This document shows, in pieces, positions 44,100 through 53,307 of a DNA stretch of 64,000 nt. The stretch spans positions 1,473,819 to 1,537,818 of the forward strand of contig NZ_FWWY01000001.1 in assembly GCF_900176145.1 (NCBI RefSeq). The letters run 5' to 3'. Origin of the DNA: Sulfobacillus thermosulfidooxidans DSM 9293. GTDB taxonomy: Bacteria > Bacillota > Sulfobacillia > Sulfobacillales > Sulfobacillaceae. The notes below the pieces were generated by a model. That model had not been told where the DNA came from. It worked only from the letters and a program-made list of their open reading frames with translations, and ran no database searches. Each line of letters begins with the position of its first letter. Position 1 is the first letter of the stretch. The translations under genes and the position numbers were made by a program.

Positions 44100-44957
44100 G
44101 TGAGTTCACAACAGCAGGTGGTTGAATCATTTTGGCGGCTCTGTCGCCGCTTTGGCATTCCGATTAATTTTGTCACATGGGGTGAATGGACATACGGTGA
44201 AAATCAAACACTGGGTTACGTCTACCGAGAACAAACCGATGTGGGACTGATCAGTTTGGGCTTTAAAGAACCGGTGAGAATGTCGTGGGTAAAGTTGATG
44301 GCCGCGTTTCTAGCGCACATGGTGCATGATCAGCAAGATGATCTGATTGTCGCCGCTACGGTCCATGAAATTCGCAATCCCCTTACGGTTTTGTCAGGAT
44401 ATCAAGAGTTATTATCCCAAAAGCATCCTGATCCCCTGTGGGAAAAAATGGACGAACTGATGATGCGTATCGCTGAGCGTCTAGATGATATGTTAAGCGG
44501 GTATTCAAGCACCCGTCGCCTGGAAGGATTTGACTTAACGGCATTGTGTCATGATGTGGGAGAAGATTACAAAGTCTTTCTCACCCGGAGAGAAATCTCG
44601 CTTAATATCCATGGGGAACCCTGTGAAATTCATGGGGACCGGAAACAACTTCGTCAGGTCATCCGGAATCTTCTTCATAACGCCGCTGACGCCGTTTTGC
44701 CTGGGGGCCATATTGATATCACGGTTAATGCGCAAGATGAACACGTAATTTTACGCGTAAGCGATAATGGGATGGGAATTCATGAGACAATCCGTCCCTT
44801 TTTATTTCGACCGTATTATACGTCAAAAATCGACGGTCATGGACTCGGATTAGTCATTTGCCAGCGGATTGTTGAGCAACATCATGGTACTATTGATATT
44901 GTCGATTTATCGCCGGGTACGGCGTTTGTGGTGTCATTACCCAAAATGCAAAAGTAA
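44100..44957 (+). CDS. Soluble histidine kinase 1
   Basis: This 285-aa kinase has no membrane segment. The phospho-accepting His89 lies in VHEIRNPLTVLSG. The ATP-binding part shows the N box RNLLHNAADAV, G1 DNGMGI and G2 GHGLGLVI. The N-terminal ~80 residues are an unidentified input region. GTG start has a weak ribosome binding site. It sits before a second kinase, and a receiver lies behind it on the other strand. Confidence 0.85.
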   Translation: MSSQQQVVESFWRLCRRFGIPINFVTWGEWTYGENQTLGYVYREQTDVGLISLGFKEPVRMSWVKLMAAFLAHMVHDQQDDLIVAATVHEIRNPLTVLSGYQELLSQKHPDPLWEKMDELMMRIAERLDDMLSGYSSTRRLEGFDLTALCHDVGEDYKVFLTRREISLNIHGEPCEIHGDRKQLRQVIRNLLHNAADAVLPGGHIDITVNAQDEHVILRVSDNGMGIHETIRPFLFRPYYTSKIDGHGLGLVICQRIVEQHHGTIDIVDLSPGTAFVVSLPKMQK

Positions 44958-45042
44958 CAGCGGGTAACGGTCTGTGACTTCATCAGTAGGGATATTCCCT
45001 ATGAGAAGCTCTCCTGAGTGTCGAGATTTGAAGGAGGATGTT

Positions 45043-46656
45043 ATGAAATGCTCCCCTTCGAAGGCATCGTTGGGCGACGACGCCTTCGATTTTATTGCCC
45101 GTCTACAACAGTTTCTCGTAACACAAGTCGATCATGTCCATCTAAAAGACCAAACCGCCCAGTGGATATTAAACGAAGTGTTCCACATCTATCCCGTGGC
45201 CGGGTTGTCGTTATGGCTCAATAATGATGAGACAAAGTCGTGGAATTTGGCTGCTTCCGTGGGCCTTGATGGGGCTCTCCATAAACAGCTTTTTCAAGCT
45301 CCTGAAGCTTACGAGCATTTAAATCAGGTGCGGACGACGGGCCAACCGGTTATTTTGGATCATTTATGCGAGCATTCCTATGCGCCATTTCGTCAGTGGT
45401 CTCAAGAAACAGGGATTAAGAGGACGGCGAGTTTTCCCTTATTTGGCGTCCCCACCTGTTTATTAGGCGTATTGACGGTCATGTGGATCGATCCGCCACC
45501 CATGGACCAGGTGATTCTCGAACGATGGGAAAATGTGGCCAGAACCTTGGCTTTGGCCTGGCAATGGACGGAATTATGGCAGAGCCATTCGTTGCGGCAA
45601 GTGGTCGCACGAACGGTTACGTCAATGACCCAGTCTGCCTATGCTTATGTTTATGAGGACCGTCTCGAAGTTTGTAACCGGCAATTTTTAGAACTCTTTC
45701 ACCTCGAACCGCCGCTTAGAGACCGATCTGTTAAAAAAATGGTTCAGCAGATGCAGAAAATTTTTCTGGATGAAGACAAGGTCGAGCAGGTCATGGAGCA
45801 GCTTAACAATTCCCAACATAACGATTTCGACGCGATCTTTGAATTAAAAGGGGTACCGACACGGTACTTGCGGTGGATGTCAAGACCGGTACACTTAAGG
45901 GGCGTCTATCAAGGCCGTATTTGCGTCTTTAATGACGTGACCTCGCAAGTCTTATCCGAGCAATACCACGAATCCTTTTTGTCGCTTGTGGCCCACGAAT
46001 TTCGCACTCCGGTGACGATTATTCAGGGATTGGCGGAGTTGATGGAGTCAACTCCGCTGCCCGACAATTTGGAGTCATGGAACAAACATATTCATTTGAT
46101 TTGGCGTGAGGCGCTCCGTTTGTCCCGTCTCATCCGGGAAATTTGGGGAGCGAGTGAGGCAACCAAGAGAGGCTGGGACCATTTCTCGGAATCGCTGGAT
46201 TTCATTAAAGTGGTGGAATCAGAAATGGCAACAGCCAAAAAATTGTGGCCTGACTGCCATTGGGATTATGTCGGGCCAGAGAGTCTACCGGTACGAATGA
46301 ACTATGAAATCTTAATGACTATTTTACAAGCGCTTATCGGCAATGCAGGACGGTTTTCGCCACCATTTTCTCAGGTGACGGTGGAAGTCGAGAACGATGA
46401 TCAGTGGGTCACCTTACGCGTCATGGACAGAGGACCCGGGGTTGATGCGGCCATCGCTGAAGAATTATTTACCCGGGTGCCCGATCCTGCCCACCGTTCA
46501 GGTTCGGGAGGAATGGGGCTCGGACTTTACGTGACGGCGACATTTGTGAAAATGATGGGAGGAGATATTCACTATCATCCGCGGTGTGGGGGTGGTTCGA
46601 TTTTTACGGTGACACTTCCCCGCGAAGCCCCCGCGATAAGGCGTCTAGCACCGTAA
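45043..46656 (+). CDS. Soluble histidine kinase 2 with GAF and PAS-like sensor domains
   Basis: This 537-aa kinase has a GAF-like domain (residues ~25-175), a PAS-like domain (~190-305, ending in VFNDVTSQ), then His318 in SLVAHEFRTPVTIIQG. ATP-binding boxes are LQALIGNAGRFSP, DRGPGV and GMGLGLYV. No membrane segment. ATG 45043 has AAGGAGG upstream. Its last 53 bp overlap the receiver gene on the other strand. It senses an internal small molecule or redox state, by analogy. Confidence 0.87.
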   Translation: MKCSPSKASLGDDAFDFIARLQQFLVTQVDHVHLKDQTAQWILNEVFHIYPVAGLSLWLNNDETKSWNLAASVGLDGALHKQLFQAPEAYEHLNQVRTTGQPVILDHLCEHSYAPFRQWSQETGIKRTASFPLFGVPTCLLGVLTVMWIDPPPMDQVILERWENVARTLALAWQWTELWQSHSLRQVVARTVTSMTQSAYAYVYEDRLEVCNRQFLELFHLEPPLRDRSVKKMVQQMQKIFLDEDKVEQVMEQLNNSQHNDFDAIFELKGVPTRYLRWMSRPVHLRGVYQGRICVFNDVTSQVLSEQYHESFLSLVAHEFRTPVTIIQGLAELMESTPLPDNLESWNKHIHLIWREALRLSRLIREIWGASEATKRGWDHFSESLDFIKVVESEMATAKKLWPDCHWDYVGPESLPVRMNYEILMTILQALIGNAGRFSPPFSQVTVEVENDDQWVTLRVMDRGPGVDAAIAEELFTRVPDPAHRSGSGGMGLGLYVTATFVKMMGGDIHYHPRCGGGSIFTVTLPREAPAIRRLAP

Positions 46657-46993
46657 TCCGCAACTTATCTAATTTGAACGGTTTGGCTAAAGTGCCCACG
46701 ATTAACGCTTGCTGATGCGCAATGTGTTCAAGTTCGGAGGAGGCTGAGACCAAAAGGACTGCGGTTGGCCACAGCGACTCGGCTTGTTGCAACCATTCGC
46801 CTCCGTCCATGTCCGGCAGCCGGTAGTCTAATAAGACTAAATCCGGATGATATTGCGTCAACAGTTCCAAACCTTGCGATCCGCTTGATGCTTCGAGGAT
46901 GGTTAAAGGCTCAGGACCGGGATTTTGACTGAGGATGGTTTTGGCAATGTAGCGTATCCCGGATTCATCATCGATAATAAGAATAGTTGCCAT
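46604..46993 (-). CDS. Stand-alone response regulator receiver
   Basis: This 129-aa protein is a CheY-like receiver only. Asp56 in VLLDYRLPDMDG is the phosphoacceptor, with acidic DDE near the start and Lys in TLAKPF. It has no output domain, so it may work by binding another protein. Its 3' end overlaps kinase 2 by 53 bp, tail to tail. The two neighbouring kinases are its probable donors. Confidence 0.88.
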   Translation of the reverse strand: MATILIIDDESGIRYIAKTILSQNPGPEPLTILEASSGSQGLELLTQYHPDLVLLDYRLPDMDGGEWLQQAESLWPTAVLLVSASSELEHIAHQQALIVGTLAKPFKLDKLRITVLDALSRGLRGEVSP

Positions 46994-47307
46994 GCGGTAG
47001 ACCTTTCATGAGAAATTTGTGCCCATTCATTATCGCCAGAGTCAAGAGGGATTGCAAGACTTCGCAGATGCGATTTCCCCAAGTGTTATATAATGCCTGT
47101 AGAAATAACGGGTGAGATTGGTGGACTTTTAAGTGAGGCGTTTCGAAAACGGTATGCTATAGCGGGTTATTTACCGGCATCATCTTTATCAACGGGCATC
47201 TAAATAATGGGAATGCTATGCTTGGGATGTTGATGGTGTGCCGTGTGAAAAGTTTAGCAATGAAGTACCAATGAAGAATAAAACGATTACGGAGAAGAGG
47301 GGAAACT
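46994..47307. other. Divergent region, no gene
   Basis: 314 bp between the receiver and a membrane protein gene. It contains TATATAAT (47086-47093), a possible -10, and a 36-codon frame at 47093 without a ribosome binding site. Nothing else is recognised. Confidence 0.45.
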
Positions 47308-48147
47308 TTGTCAGCCACGAATATTCTGCGCCATGCTTGGCGACACCTCTTACACAAACCGGGCAATTTGGTGTTGGCTTTTTGGTACCTGTTTATCCTG
47401 TTCTTTTTTCAGTTATTTGCTATGCGTGGACTGGGCAGTGGCTTTCAGCACTGGCTAAAAGCCCTTAACCCAAGCAAAATGAGCATGACGAATTTGCCGC
47501 CGTTACCTCATGGGGTGGCGTTGAAACTAGCATTAACCTATCTGACGATGATCTTAATTGTTTTCCCGTTTGTGATTGGGGCGCTTTATGGCGGGGTGGC
47601 CGATAGTCTTAAGACCGCGAATAACCAGGTGGGACTGTTTGCCTTTTTCCGTTATGGGGCCCGGCTATTTTGGGAAAGCATTGGTCTTTTTGTGGGCATT
47701 GTGCTAGGAACCACGATTATGCTGGTGGCGGGCATTGCCATTAATCTCCTGTTTACCCTCTTAGGTGGACATTCCTCCGTTCTTAGTGTGATTACGAGTG
47801 TTGTGGCCGCCATCATAACCTTAACGATTATGTTTTTGTGGTTTGCCGTCGTATTATTTTGGCTCGGTGCGGTCTATTTTGGGGGACAGCGGATTTGGGT
47901 AAGTTTTACAGAGGCTTTAGGGTGGGTATGGCACCACAAAGCCGAAAGTTTACGTCTTTTGCTATTAACGGCGGTCATTGTTTTGGTGGCGACCATATTC
48001 TTCTCGTTGTTTAGTTTAGTTCCGATTATTGGTCAATTTTTTGCGATTATGCTCTATGCAGGAGTTCTCACGCTTATCGCGATTGAAGCAAACATCTTTT
48101 ACCGGGAAGCCACCCGGCACGATATTCCGCCCGTTTATCGAATCTAA
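47308..48147 (+). CDS. Multi-span membrane protein, unknown
   Basis: This 279-aa protein has about six membrane segments (for example VLAFWYLFILFFFQLF, ILIVFPFVIGALYGG, IGLFVGIVLGTTIMLVAGI) and few charged residues outside loops. TTG start follows AGAGGGGAAACT. No family motif is recognised. It stands alone with a terminator behind it. Confidence 0.65.
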   Translation: MSATNILRHAWRHLLHKPGNLVLAFWYLFILFFFQLFAMRGLGSGFQHWLKALNPSKMSMTNLPPLPHGVALKLALTYLTMILIVFPFVIGALYGGVADSLKTANNQVGLFAFFRYGARLFWESIGLFVGIVLGTTIMLVAGIAINLLFTLLGGHSSVLSVITSVVAAIITLTIMFLWFAVVLFWLGAVYFGGQRIWVSFTEALGWVWHHKAESLRLLLLTAVIVLVATIFFSLFSLVPIIGQFFAIMLYAGVLTLIAIEANIFYREATRHDIPPVYRI

Positions 48148-48178
48148 AATGTTTAAAGATCACTCGATGACATGGTAA

Positions 48179-48228
48179 AAGGCGCCCCCGAGGATAGGCG
48201 TTTTCCTTTGCGAAGGGGCGTCTTTTTT
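48179..48228 (+). terminator. Terminator of the 47308 membrane protein gene
   Basis: AAGGCGCCCC pairs with GGGGCGTCTT (one G-T) across a long loop, followed by a T run. Confidence 0.75.
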
Positions 48229-48372
48229 GATGGGCGCATCGTTTTTGGATGAAATGATCGACGTTGCATGCGGGTTTTAGGGGGACACATTTTCATGAAT
48301 GTATCATAAAAACGTGTTATGTTAGTGGCAAGGCACATTTATGGCACACAAAATGGTTAGGAGATAGGGACA

Positions 48373-50061
48373 ATGCCTTATTCACTATTAAATTACATTA
48401 ACCCCGTGACGATTCATACGTTCTATGTGAGTCTATTTCAAGCGACGGGTGTTATTTTGTTGATGGTACTCGTGGGCGTAGGCATAAGGCATATGGTTCG
48501 TAAAAACCCCGATCATCCCGGAACTACAGAAGATCATCGGGCACTGAAGGAATCGCCACAATATCCCCGGGGCTACAATATTTTGTGGTGGGGACTGGGG
48601 ATTTTATGGCTGATTGACGGCTTGTTACAAGCTCAACCGCCGATGGCGACCAGCATGTTTGTGGACATGGACGTGGCCACCAATGTCACGGGACAACCCC
48701 ATTGGCTTTTAGTCTTGCTAGGGGCAGGAATTCAAGCCTGGACAGATCATCAAATTGCCTCGGCAGTTTTTGCCGTGTTAATCCAGATGTTCATTGGGGT
48801 CGGCATTTTATTGGGATATCGCCGTCCCCTTGGACGTATTGCGCTGTATGTCTCATTGTTGTGGAGTATTCCGGTCTGGATTTATGGTGAGGGACTCGGC
48901 AATTTATTTGCATCGGGCGCCTCGTGGTTAACGGGAACGCCAGGTGCCGTCATTTTTTATATTACCGGCGCCATTTGGTTATTACTGCCCCCAAAATACT
49001 GGACATCAGGAAAAATTGCGGAGTGGACCCGCTATCTGATGGCCGGCATTTGGCTCTTATTGGCGATATTTCAAGCACTTCCCGCCTCAGGTTATTGGTC
49101 TTCGCAAGGTCTCTATAACGTCTTCCGCTATAATACGCTGATGCCCCAGCCCGCCATATTCCTTGATCCCATTACCTGGGCCATGCACGAGTCGTCTCTC
49201 TATCCCGTGCTCTTTAATAGCATTATTGTGGCCGTTATGGCCTATTTGGGTGTAATGATGCTGATCAAACGCACGGGTAAACTGTTTTGGGCGGTGACGA
49301 TCCTGTGGATCTTTGTGAGCTGGTGGTTAGGTCAGGATTTTGGCATTGTGGGGGGCGTCGGAACGGATCCTCAAGCCGCCCCTTTAGCGCTCTTGATAAT
49401 GCTTGGCGGCTGGTGGTATGCGAGAAAGGTTGAGAGCAACCGGCCCAAACCCGTTGAGCCGTTGGTGGCGCGTTCTATGGTTAAGAAACTGGGATGGATT
49501 TCTACGAGCGTTCTCACGGCCCTGTTTTTGCTCTTCGGCTTTGCCATTCCTCAGGTGGTGGTCGCGCAAGGAGACAAACCAGCTCCCACGCCTCATTATC
49601 ACCCAGCGGCTCCTCCGACAACCTTTAATCCACATAAGTGGATGCAATATAATGTAAAAACCAAAACCGTGCATTTACTTTTAGAAGCCTCGGTTAACCA
49701 CTTTGGTTCTTTGGCGTTTGATGGTTATGCCAATGGTTTTATGACGATCACCATCCCCAAGGGATGGACGGTTGATGCCACCTTTATTAATGAACAGGTT
49801 CTTTTAAAAAACAGTGCGATGATTGTTCCCTTTGCCCAGCTGCAACAAGGGGGACCGTTTACGCCGGCATTCCCTGGAGCAACCAGTCCAGACCCCATCA
49901 CCGGAGTAAGTCATGGGGTGGTCCAACATTTTCATTTTGTGGCGAGGCAAGACGGCAAGTATGCGGTCGTCAGCGCGGTTCCGGATGGTCAATCAGATTC
50001 CGGCATGTGGGCATATTTCCTGGTAAAAAATGTGTCAAAACCCCAGATTACTGTGAAGTAA
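48373..50061 (+). CDS. Polytopic membrane protein with a sulfocyanin-like domain lacking copper ligands
   Basis: The first ~410 of 562 residues make about 11 membrane segments. The C-terminal ~140 residues are extracellular and resemble sulfocyanin: FDGYANGFMTITIPKGWTVDATFIN, HFHFVARQDGKYAVV and SGMW. In sulfocyanins the copper is held by two His, a Cys and a Met. Here LLKNSAMIV has Asn in the expected first His place, KYAVVSAVPDGQ has Ser534 for the Cys and no His, and only Met545 remains. It probably does not bind type-1 copper. AGGAGATAGGGACA precedes the ATG. Function unknown, perhaps structural or regulatory in respiration. Confidence 0.65.
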   Translation: MPYSLLNYINPVTIHTFYVSLFQATGVILLMVLVGVGIRHMVRKNPDHPGTTEDHRALKESPQYPRGYNILWWGLGILWLIDGLLQAQPPMATSMFVDMDVATNVTGQPHWLLVLLGAGIQAWTDHQIASAVFAVLIQMFIGVGILLGYRRPLGRIALYVSLLWSIPVWIYGEGLGNLFASGASWLTGTPGAVIFYITGAIWLLLPPKYWTSGKIAEWTRYLMAGIWLLLAIFQALPASGYWSSQGLYNVFRYNTLMPQPAIFLDPITWAMHESSLYPVLFNSIIVAVMAYLGVMMLIKRTGKLFWAVTILWIFVSWWLGQDFGIVGGVGTDPQAAPLALLIMLGGWWYARKVESNRPKPVEPLVARSMVKKLGWISTSVLTALFLLFGFAIPQVVVAQGDKPAPTPHYHPAAPPTTFNPHKWMQYNVKTKTVHLLLEASVNHFGSLAFDGYANGFMTITIPKGWTVDATFINEQVLLKNSAMIVPFAQLQQGGPFTPAFPGATSPDPITGVSHGVVQHFHFVARQDGKYAVVSAVPDGQSDSGMWAYFLVKNVSKPQITVK

Positions 50062-50098
50062 AGCTCAACCTCCTTTATTCCCCTTTTTTGTCATCAAG

Positions 50099-50127
50099 GC
50101 GCCCTAGACACGGTATAGGGCGCTTTT
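50099..50127 (+). terminator. Terminator after the sulfocyanin-like gene
   Basis: GCGCCCTA pairs with TAGGGCGC over eight pairs, followed by TTTT. Confidence 0.78.
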
Positions 50128-50160
50128 GTGTGGGGAACAGTGATCCGGGAGGGAATGACA

Positions 50161-51135
50161 ATGGCAAACCCAGAACAGCCATCATTGACATCAGGAGTTT
50201 CTCCAGGTAAGCATCTCCAAGATTCGTTGACCTCACGCCGTCAATTTTTGCGCCAGTTTCTTGGGGCGTCTTTTATGGCCGCCGGGGGCATCTGGATGCG
50301 TGACAAGGTCTTTGCGAGTTCTACGGGCCCATCACAGCCTCTTCGATTTGTGCAGTTATCCGATACCCACATTGGCTATCAAGGCGATGCCAACCGCGAT
50401 GTCTTGGGATCTTTAGCGATTGCCTTAGGCGCCATTGCCCTTTTGGATCCCAAGCCCGATTTTATTGTGGTGACAGGGGATCTCACGCAGGGCACCAGTC
50501 AGGAAAGTGAACGGTTGAAAAGATTTCAGACATTCCGCCACCATTTGTTATCGTTACATATTCCGGTTTATACGGTGGCCGGTGAACACGATGCCTTAAT
50601 GGACCAAGGGCAAAGTTATGAAAAAGCTATGGGACCCCTATACTATGATTTTCGTCTTCATGGTGTGCAATTTTATGCGTTAGATAATGTGTCCCGAGGA
50701 TTCTTTGTGGGGGAAAAACAACGGCAATGGCTTAAACAGCGTCTGAAACAGGCCAACCCCATGGCCCCTACGGTGATTTTTTGCCATGCGCCTTTGTATG
50801 ATGTGTTTAGTCCATGGAACTGGTATACCTATGATGCCCATGAAGTCCTGAAATTGTTTGCGCCTTTTCACCATTTGTCGGTGTTCTTTGGTCATGTTCA
50901 TCAGCTGCTGAGCCATCAAGGGTCCTTTATCACCCAATATGGAGCCATGCCCACATCGTGGCCGTTGCCGGAACCCGGATTTTTGACGGTGTTGGAACGC
51001 TGGCCCCAAAGCACGTCAGATCCATATATGGGACTCGGGTTTCGTGTGGTCGACATAAAAAACGCAGGCCTGGTGCAAATCCAAAATGTCTTATTACAAG
51101 ATGCCGTCAATTTAAGGAGGCGTTCGTCATCGTGA
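50161..51135 (+). CDS. Tat-exported metallophosphoesterase
   Basis: This 324-aa protein has a twin-arginine signal (TSRRQFLRQFLG, residues 25-36, then a hydrophobic stretch), so it is folded before export. The metallophosphoesterase motifs are SDTHIG (Asp68, His70), GDLTQ (Asp107), GEHD, CHAP and GHVHQ. The usual GNHD is GEHD (Glu142). ATG 50161 has GGGAGGG 7 nt upstream. It overlaps the cytochrome c gene by GTGA. An outside phosphatase or phosphodiesterase is likely. Confidence 0.83.
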   Translation: MANPEQPSLTSGVSPGKHLQDSLTSRRQFLRQFLGASFMAAGGIWMRDKVFASSTGPSQPLRFVQLSDTHIGYQGDANRDVLGSLAIALGAIALLDPKPDFIVVTGDLTQGTSQESERLKRFQTFRHHLLSLHIPVYTVAGEHDALMDQGQSYEKAMGPLYYDFRLHGVQFYALDNVSRGFFVGEKQRQWLKQRLKQANPMAPTVIFCHAPLYDVFSPWNWYTYDAHEVLKLFAPFHHLSVFFGHVHQLLSHQGSFITQYGAMPTSWPLPEPGFLTVLERWPQSTSDPYMGLGFRVVDIKNAGLVQIQNVLLQDAVNLRRRSSS

Positions 51136-51554
51136 GAAAGCTGTTGTTTTCGGTTGTGGTTTTAGCCGGAACATGGGCATTTTTGGGTCCCAAGGCGGGG
51201 GCTTCGGTATTGAATCCTTTCCGCCATTTTTTTGAGCATCATGAACCGGTGAAACCAAAAACCCCACAAGAGATCAAGCCGTCGTGGGCCTTAGGCCAGA
51301 AACTTTATGTGAGAGCCTGTGAATCGTGTCATGGTCCTAAAGGAAATGGGGAAGGGTTTTGGGGATTACCCACTGGCGAAAAAGCCCCCGCCCTCAATCA
51401 CCTGAATCCTCGTGAAAGCACACCAGAATTTTTAACTCAAATGATTGCGCAAGGGAAAGGCATGATGCCTCAGTGGTCTTTGGTGCTTAACCGGGTGCAA
51501 ATCGAAAGCCTCGTGCAGTATCTTCGCTCTATCAACACCCAGGACACCAATTAG
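51132..51554 (+). CDS. Exported c-type cytochrome
   Basis: This 140-aa protein has a signal peptide (about 24 residues) and a single class I heme site, CESCH (Cys63, Cys66, His67), with Met111 or Met112 (GKGMMPQW) as sixth ligand. It carries electrons outside the membrane. GTG 51132 shares GTGA with the previous stop, and AAGGAGG is 12 nt upstream. It belongs to a two-gene unit with the Tat phosphoesterase. Confidence 0.88.
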   Translation: MRKLLFSVVVLAGTWAFLGPKAGASVLNPFRHFFEHHEPVKPKTPQEIKPSWALGQKLYVRACESCHGPKGNGEGFWGLPTGEKAPALNHLNPRESTPEFLTQMIAQGKGMMPQWSLVLNRVQIESLVQYLRSINTQDTN

Positions 51555-51781
51555 TCCTGGGTGGATGACGACGAACTCTGGGGCACAGCATTCACAGTGA
51601 GGGCTAAAGAGCCATCATGCAGATCATGGACAATACAATTGGTTATGCGTGATAACCACATCGCAATTCGGTCGCGTTCAGCAACATCATCGGCAAAAAA
51701 GATTGGAGCCATTCCTCCGCCAATGGCCTTACGGTTCACGGTAACCACGGCAAACATCACAGGTTGTGGAGCATCAGCCAA
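51551..51781 (-). CDS. Small conserved-looking protein, unknown
   Basis: This 76-aa soluble protein reads as one beta-rich domain (FAVVTVNRKAIGGGMAPIFFADDVAERDRIAMWLSR) with a Ser-rich end. TTG 51781 has AGGAGG about 7 nt upstream; a GTG three codons earlier overlaps that site. It overlaps the cytochrome stop by 4 bp. No family recognised. Confidence 0.45.
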   Translation of the reverse strand: MADAPQPVMFAVVTVNRKAIGGGMAPIFFADDVAERDRIAMWLSRITNCIVHDLHDGSLALTVNAVPQSSSSSTQD

Positions 51782-52028
51782 TGACTTCACCTCCTAGCTC
51801 TTTTGACTATTTTGTGTGAATCCTCGTCTTCTCAGATTTTTTCAATCCCGCGCTCTCTTGAATTCAAGAGCTTGCTGATCTTTGATACCGGTGCCAGGAA
51901 CATCTGCGTGAGACACGGCTTTACGCGAGAATACTTTTCCTGCCATTTAGACATAGTTCTCTCCCATTTGTGAAGAAATATGCTAACATGCCAAAGAAGA
52001 AGTTTGAATGGATAGCAATGACAAAGCG

Positions 52029-52060
52029 GGTAGAGTCCTACCTAACAAAGTTTAGGAGAG
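52029..52060 (+). promoter_or_regulatory. Two overlapping hairpins at the sigma gene ribosome binding site
   Basis: GGTAG-AGTC-CTACC (52029-52042) and CCTAA-CAAAGT-TTAGG (52041-52056) share two bases and cannot form together. The second hides the AGG of the ribosome binding site TTTAGGAGAG. Confidence 0.35.
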
Positions 52061-52064
52061 AGCC

Positions 52065-52652
52065 ATGGGCTATTCGGATGACGTGGATCATTGCTCCGAT
52101 GAAGAACTGATAATTCGTATCCAACGGCGCGACGATAAGGCGTTTGAGCAACTCTACAACCGGTATGCGTCACGGGTCCTTGGATTAATTCGGCGCGTAA
52201 TTTTTGATGCAAATGAATCCGAAGATGTGTTACAGATCGTATTTATGAGTATATGGCAGAAGTGTCATCAATACGAGCGAGAGCGGGGAAGTGTTCAAGC
52301 TTTTATCTTCCAAATTGCGAAAACCCGGATGATTGACTACATGCGTAGTCACCGTCATCATGATGACGTGTTAGTGGATATGGAAGAAGAGGATCGCCAG
52401 CCTGATCCCATTGAACTGGATCAAGTGAGTCATGTGGTGGTCGATGATTTGTTGAAGGCTTTAAGCGCCGATGAAAGACGCGCATTAGAATTGACTGTTT
52501 ATGGGGGCTTTACCCAACAAGAAATCGCCAAGTTGTTGCACAAGCCACCGGGTACCGTGAAAAGTTGGATTCGACGGGGTCTTATCAAGCTTAAACGGAT
52601 CGTTTCAGAAACGGCGAATGACGGAGGGGAGGGAGAAAAATGGCACATCTAA
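52065..52652 (+). CDS. ECF-type RNA polymerase sigma factor
   Basis: This 195-aa protein has region 2 (FEQLYNRYASRVLGLIRRVI and DVLQIVFMSIW, the -10 recognition helices) and region 4 (YGGFTQQEIAKLLHKPPGTVKSWIRRGLIKLKR, the -35 reading helix-turn-helix). It overlaps the anti-sigma gene by 13 bp. It resembles the SigK group that pairs with RskA. It probably directs expression of itself and nearby exported-protein genes. Confidence 0.9.
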   Translation: MGYSDDVDHCSDEELIIRIQRRDDKAFEQLYNRYASRVLGLIRRVIFDANESEDVLQIVFMSIWQKCHQYERERGSVQAFIFQIAKTRMIDYMRSHRHHDDVLVDMEEEDRQPDPIELDQVSHVVVDDLLKALSADERRALELTVYGGFTQQEIAKLLHKPPGTVKSWIRRGLIKLKRIVSETANDGGEGEKWHI

Positions 52653-53266
52653 ATGACGAAGAGTTACTGGTGTCGTGGCGCCGTTATGGACATGAATTAG
52701 ATCATATTCAGTCGTGTCCTGTTTGTCAGTCCAGACGCCGTGCCCTATTAGAAGTGGTGACATCTGTGTTGCCAGAACCCATCCAAGAGCCCTCCCTCAC
52801 AGCGACTCAAATCTTATCGCGGCTGGCTTCACGCGAACACACTCTCAAGGTGATATCGCGCCGACAGATTGCTGGAGTCGCCATAGCTTTGATGTTGTCA
52901 TCATTGGCACTGCTCTCCCCGTCTTTACAAAAACCCATTCTGCCCGCACCGGTGCAGATGGCGGCGACATCCCTTCCGTTTGCTTCAAGCCGTGTCATGG
53001 TTCAGTGGAGCCCTGGCCATAAAATGGGCAAGATTTTTGCATCCCAGTTGAAAGTGATTCCCAATTCGGTATTGGAAGTGTGGTTAATCAAAGACCGCAA
53101 GCATGTCCCCGTCGCGATTATTCCGTTATCGAGTCATGATGAAACGGTGATGTTTGCCGTACCCAAAAAGGACCGAAATGCTGAGGCTATTGGGATAACT
53201 TTGGAACATTCCCCCAACATGCCAAAACCCACGGGGCCACGGGTTTTTTATCATAAATTTCATTAA
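52640..53266 (+). CDS. Anti-sigma factor, RskA-like
   Basis: This 208-aa protein has an N-terminal zinc anti-sigma motif H-x3-C-x2-C (HIQSCPVC), a single membrane segment (residues ~77-95), and an extracellular RskA-like domain ending LEVWLIKDRKHVPVAII...PTGPRVFY. It would hold the sigma factor at the membrane until a signal releases it. It overlaps the sigma gene by 13 bp. Confidence 0.85.
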   Translation: MAHLNDEELLVSWRRYGHELDHIQSCPVCQSRRRALLEVVTSVLPEPIQEPSLTATQILSRLASREHTLKVISRRQIAGVAIALMLSSLALLSPSLQKPILPAPVQMAATSLPFASSRVMVQWSPGHKMGKIFASQLKVIPNSVLEVWLIKDRKHVPVAIIPLSSHDETVMFAVPKKDRNAEAIGITLEHSPNMPKPTGPRVFYHKFH

Positions 53267-53278
53267 TGACTTTGGCGA

Positions 53279-53307
53279 GAGGATATCCTGTACAAAAGGG
53301 TATCCTC
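53279..53307 (+). other. Stem-loop after the anti-sigma gene
   Basis: GAGGATATCC pairs with GGGTATCCTC (one T-G pair) around a 9-base loop. No T-run follows, so its role as terminator is uncertain. Confidence 0.45.

Noticed and set aside
47093-47203. 36-codon frame after TATATAAT
   Set aside because: The ATG overlaps the possible -10 and has no ribosome binding site.
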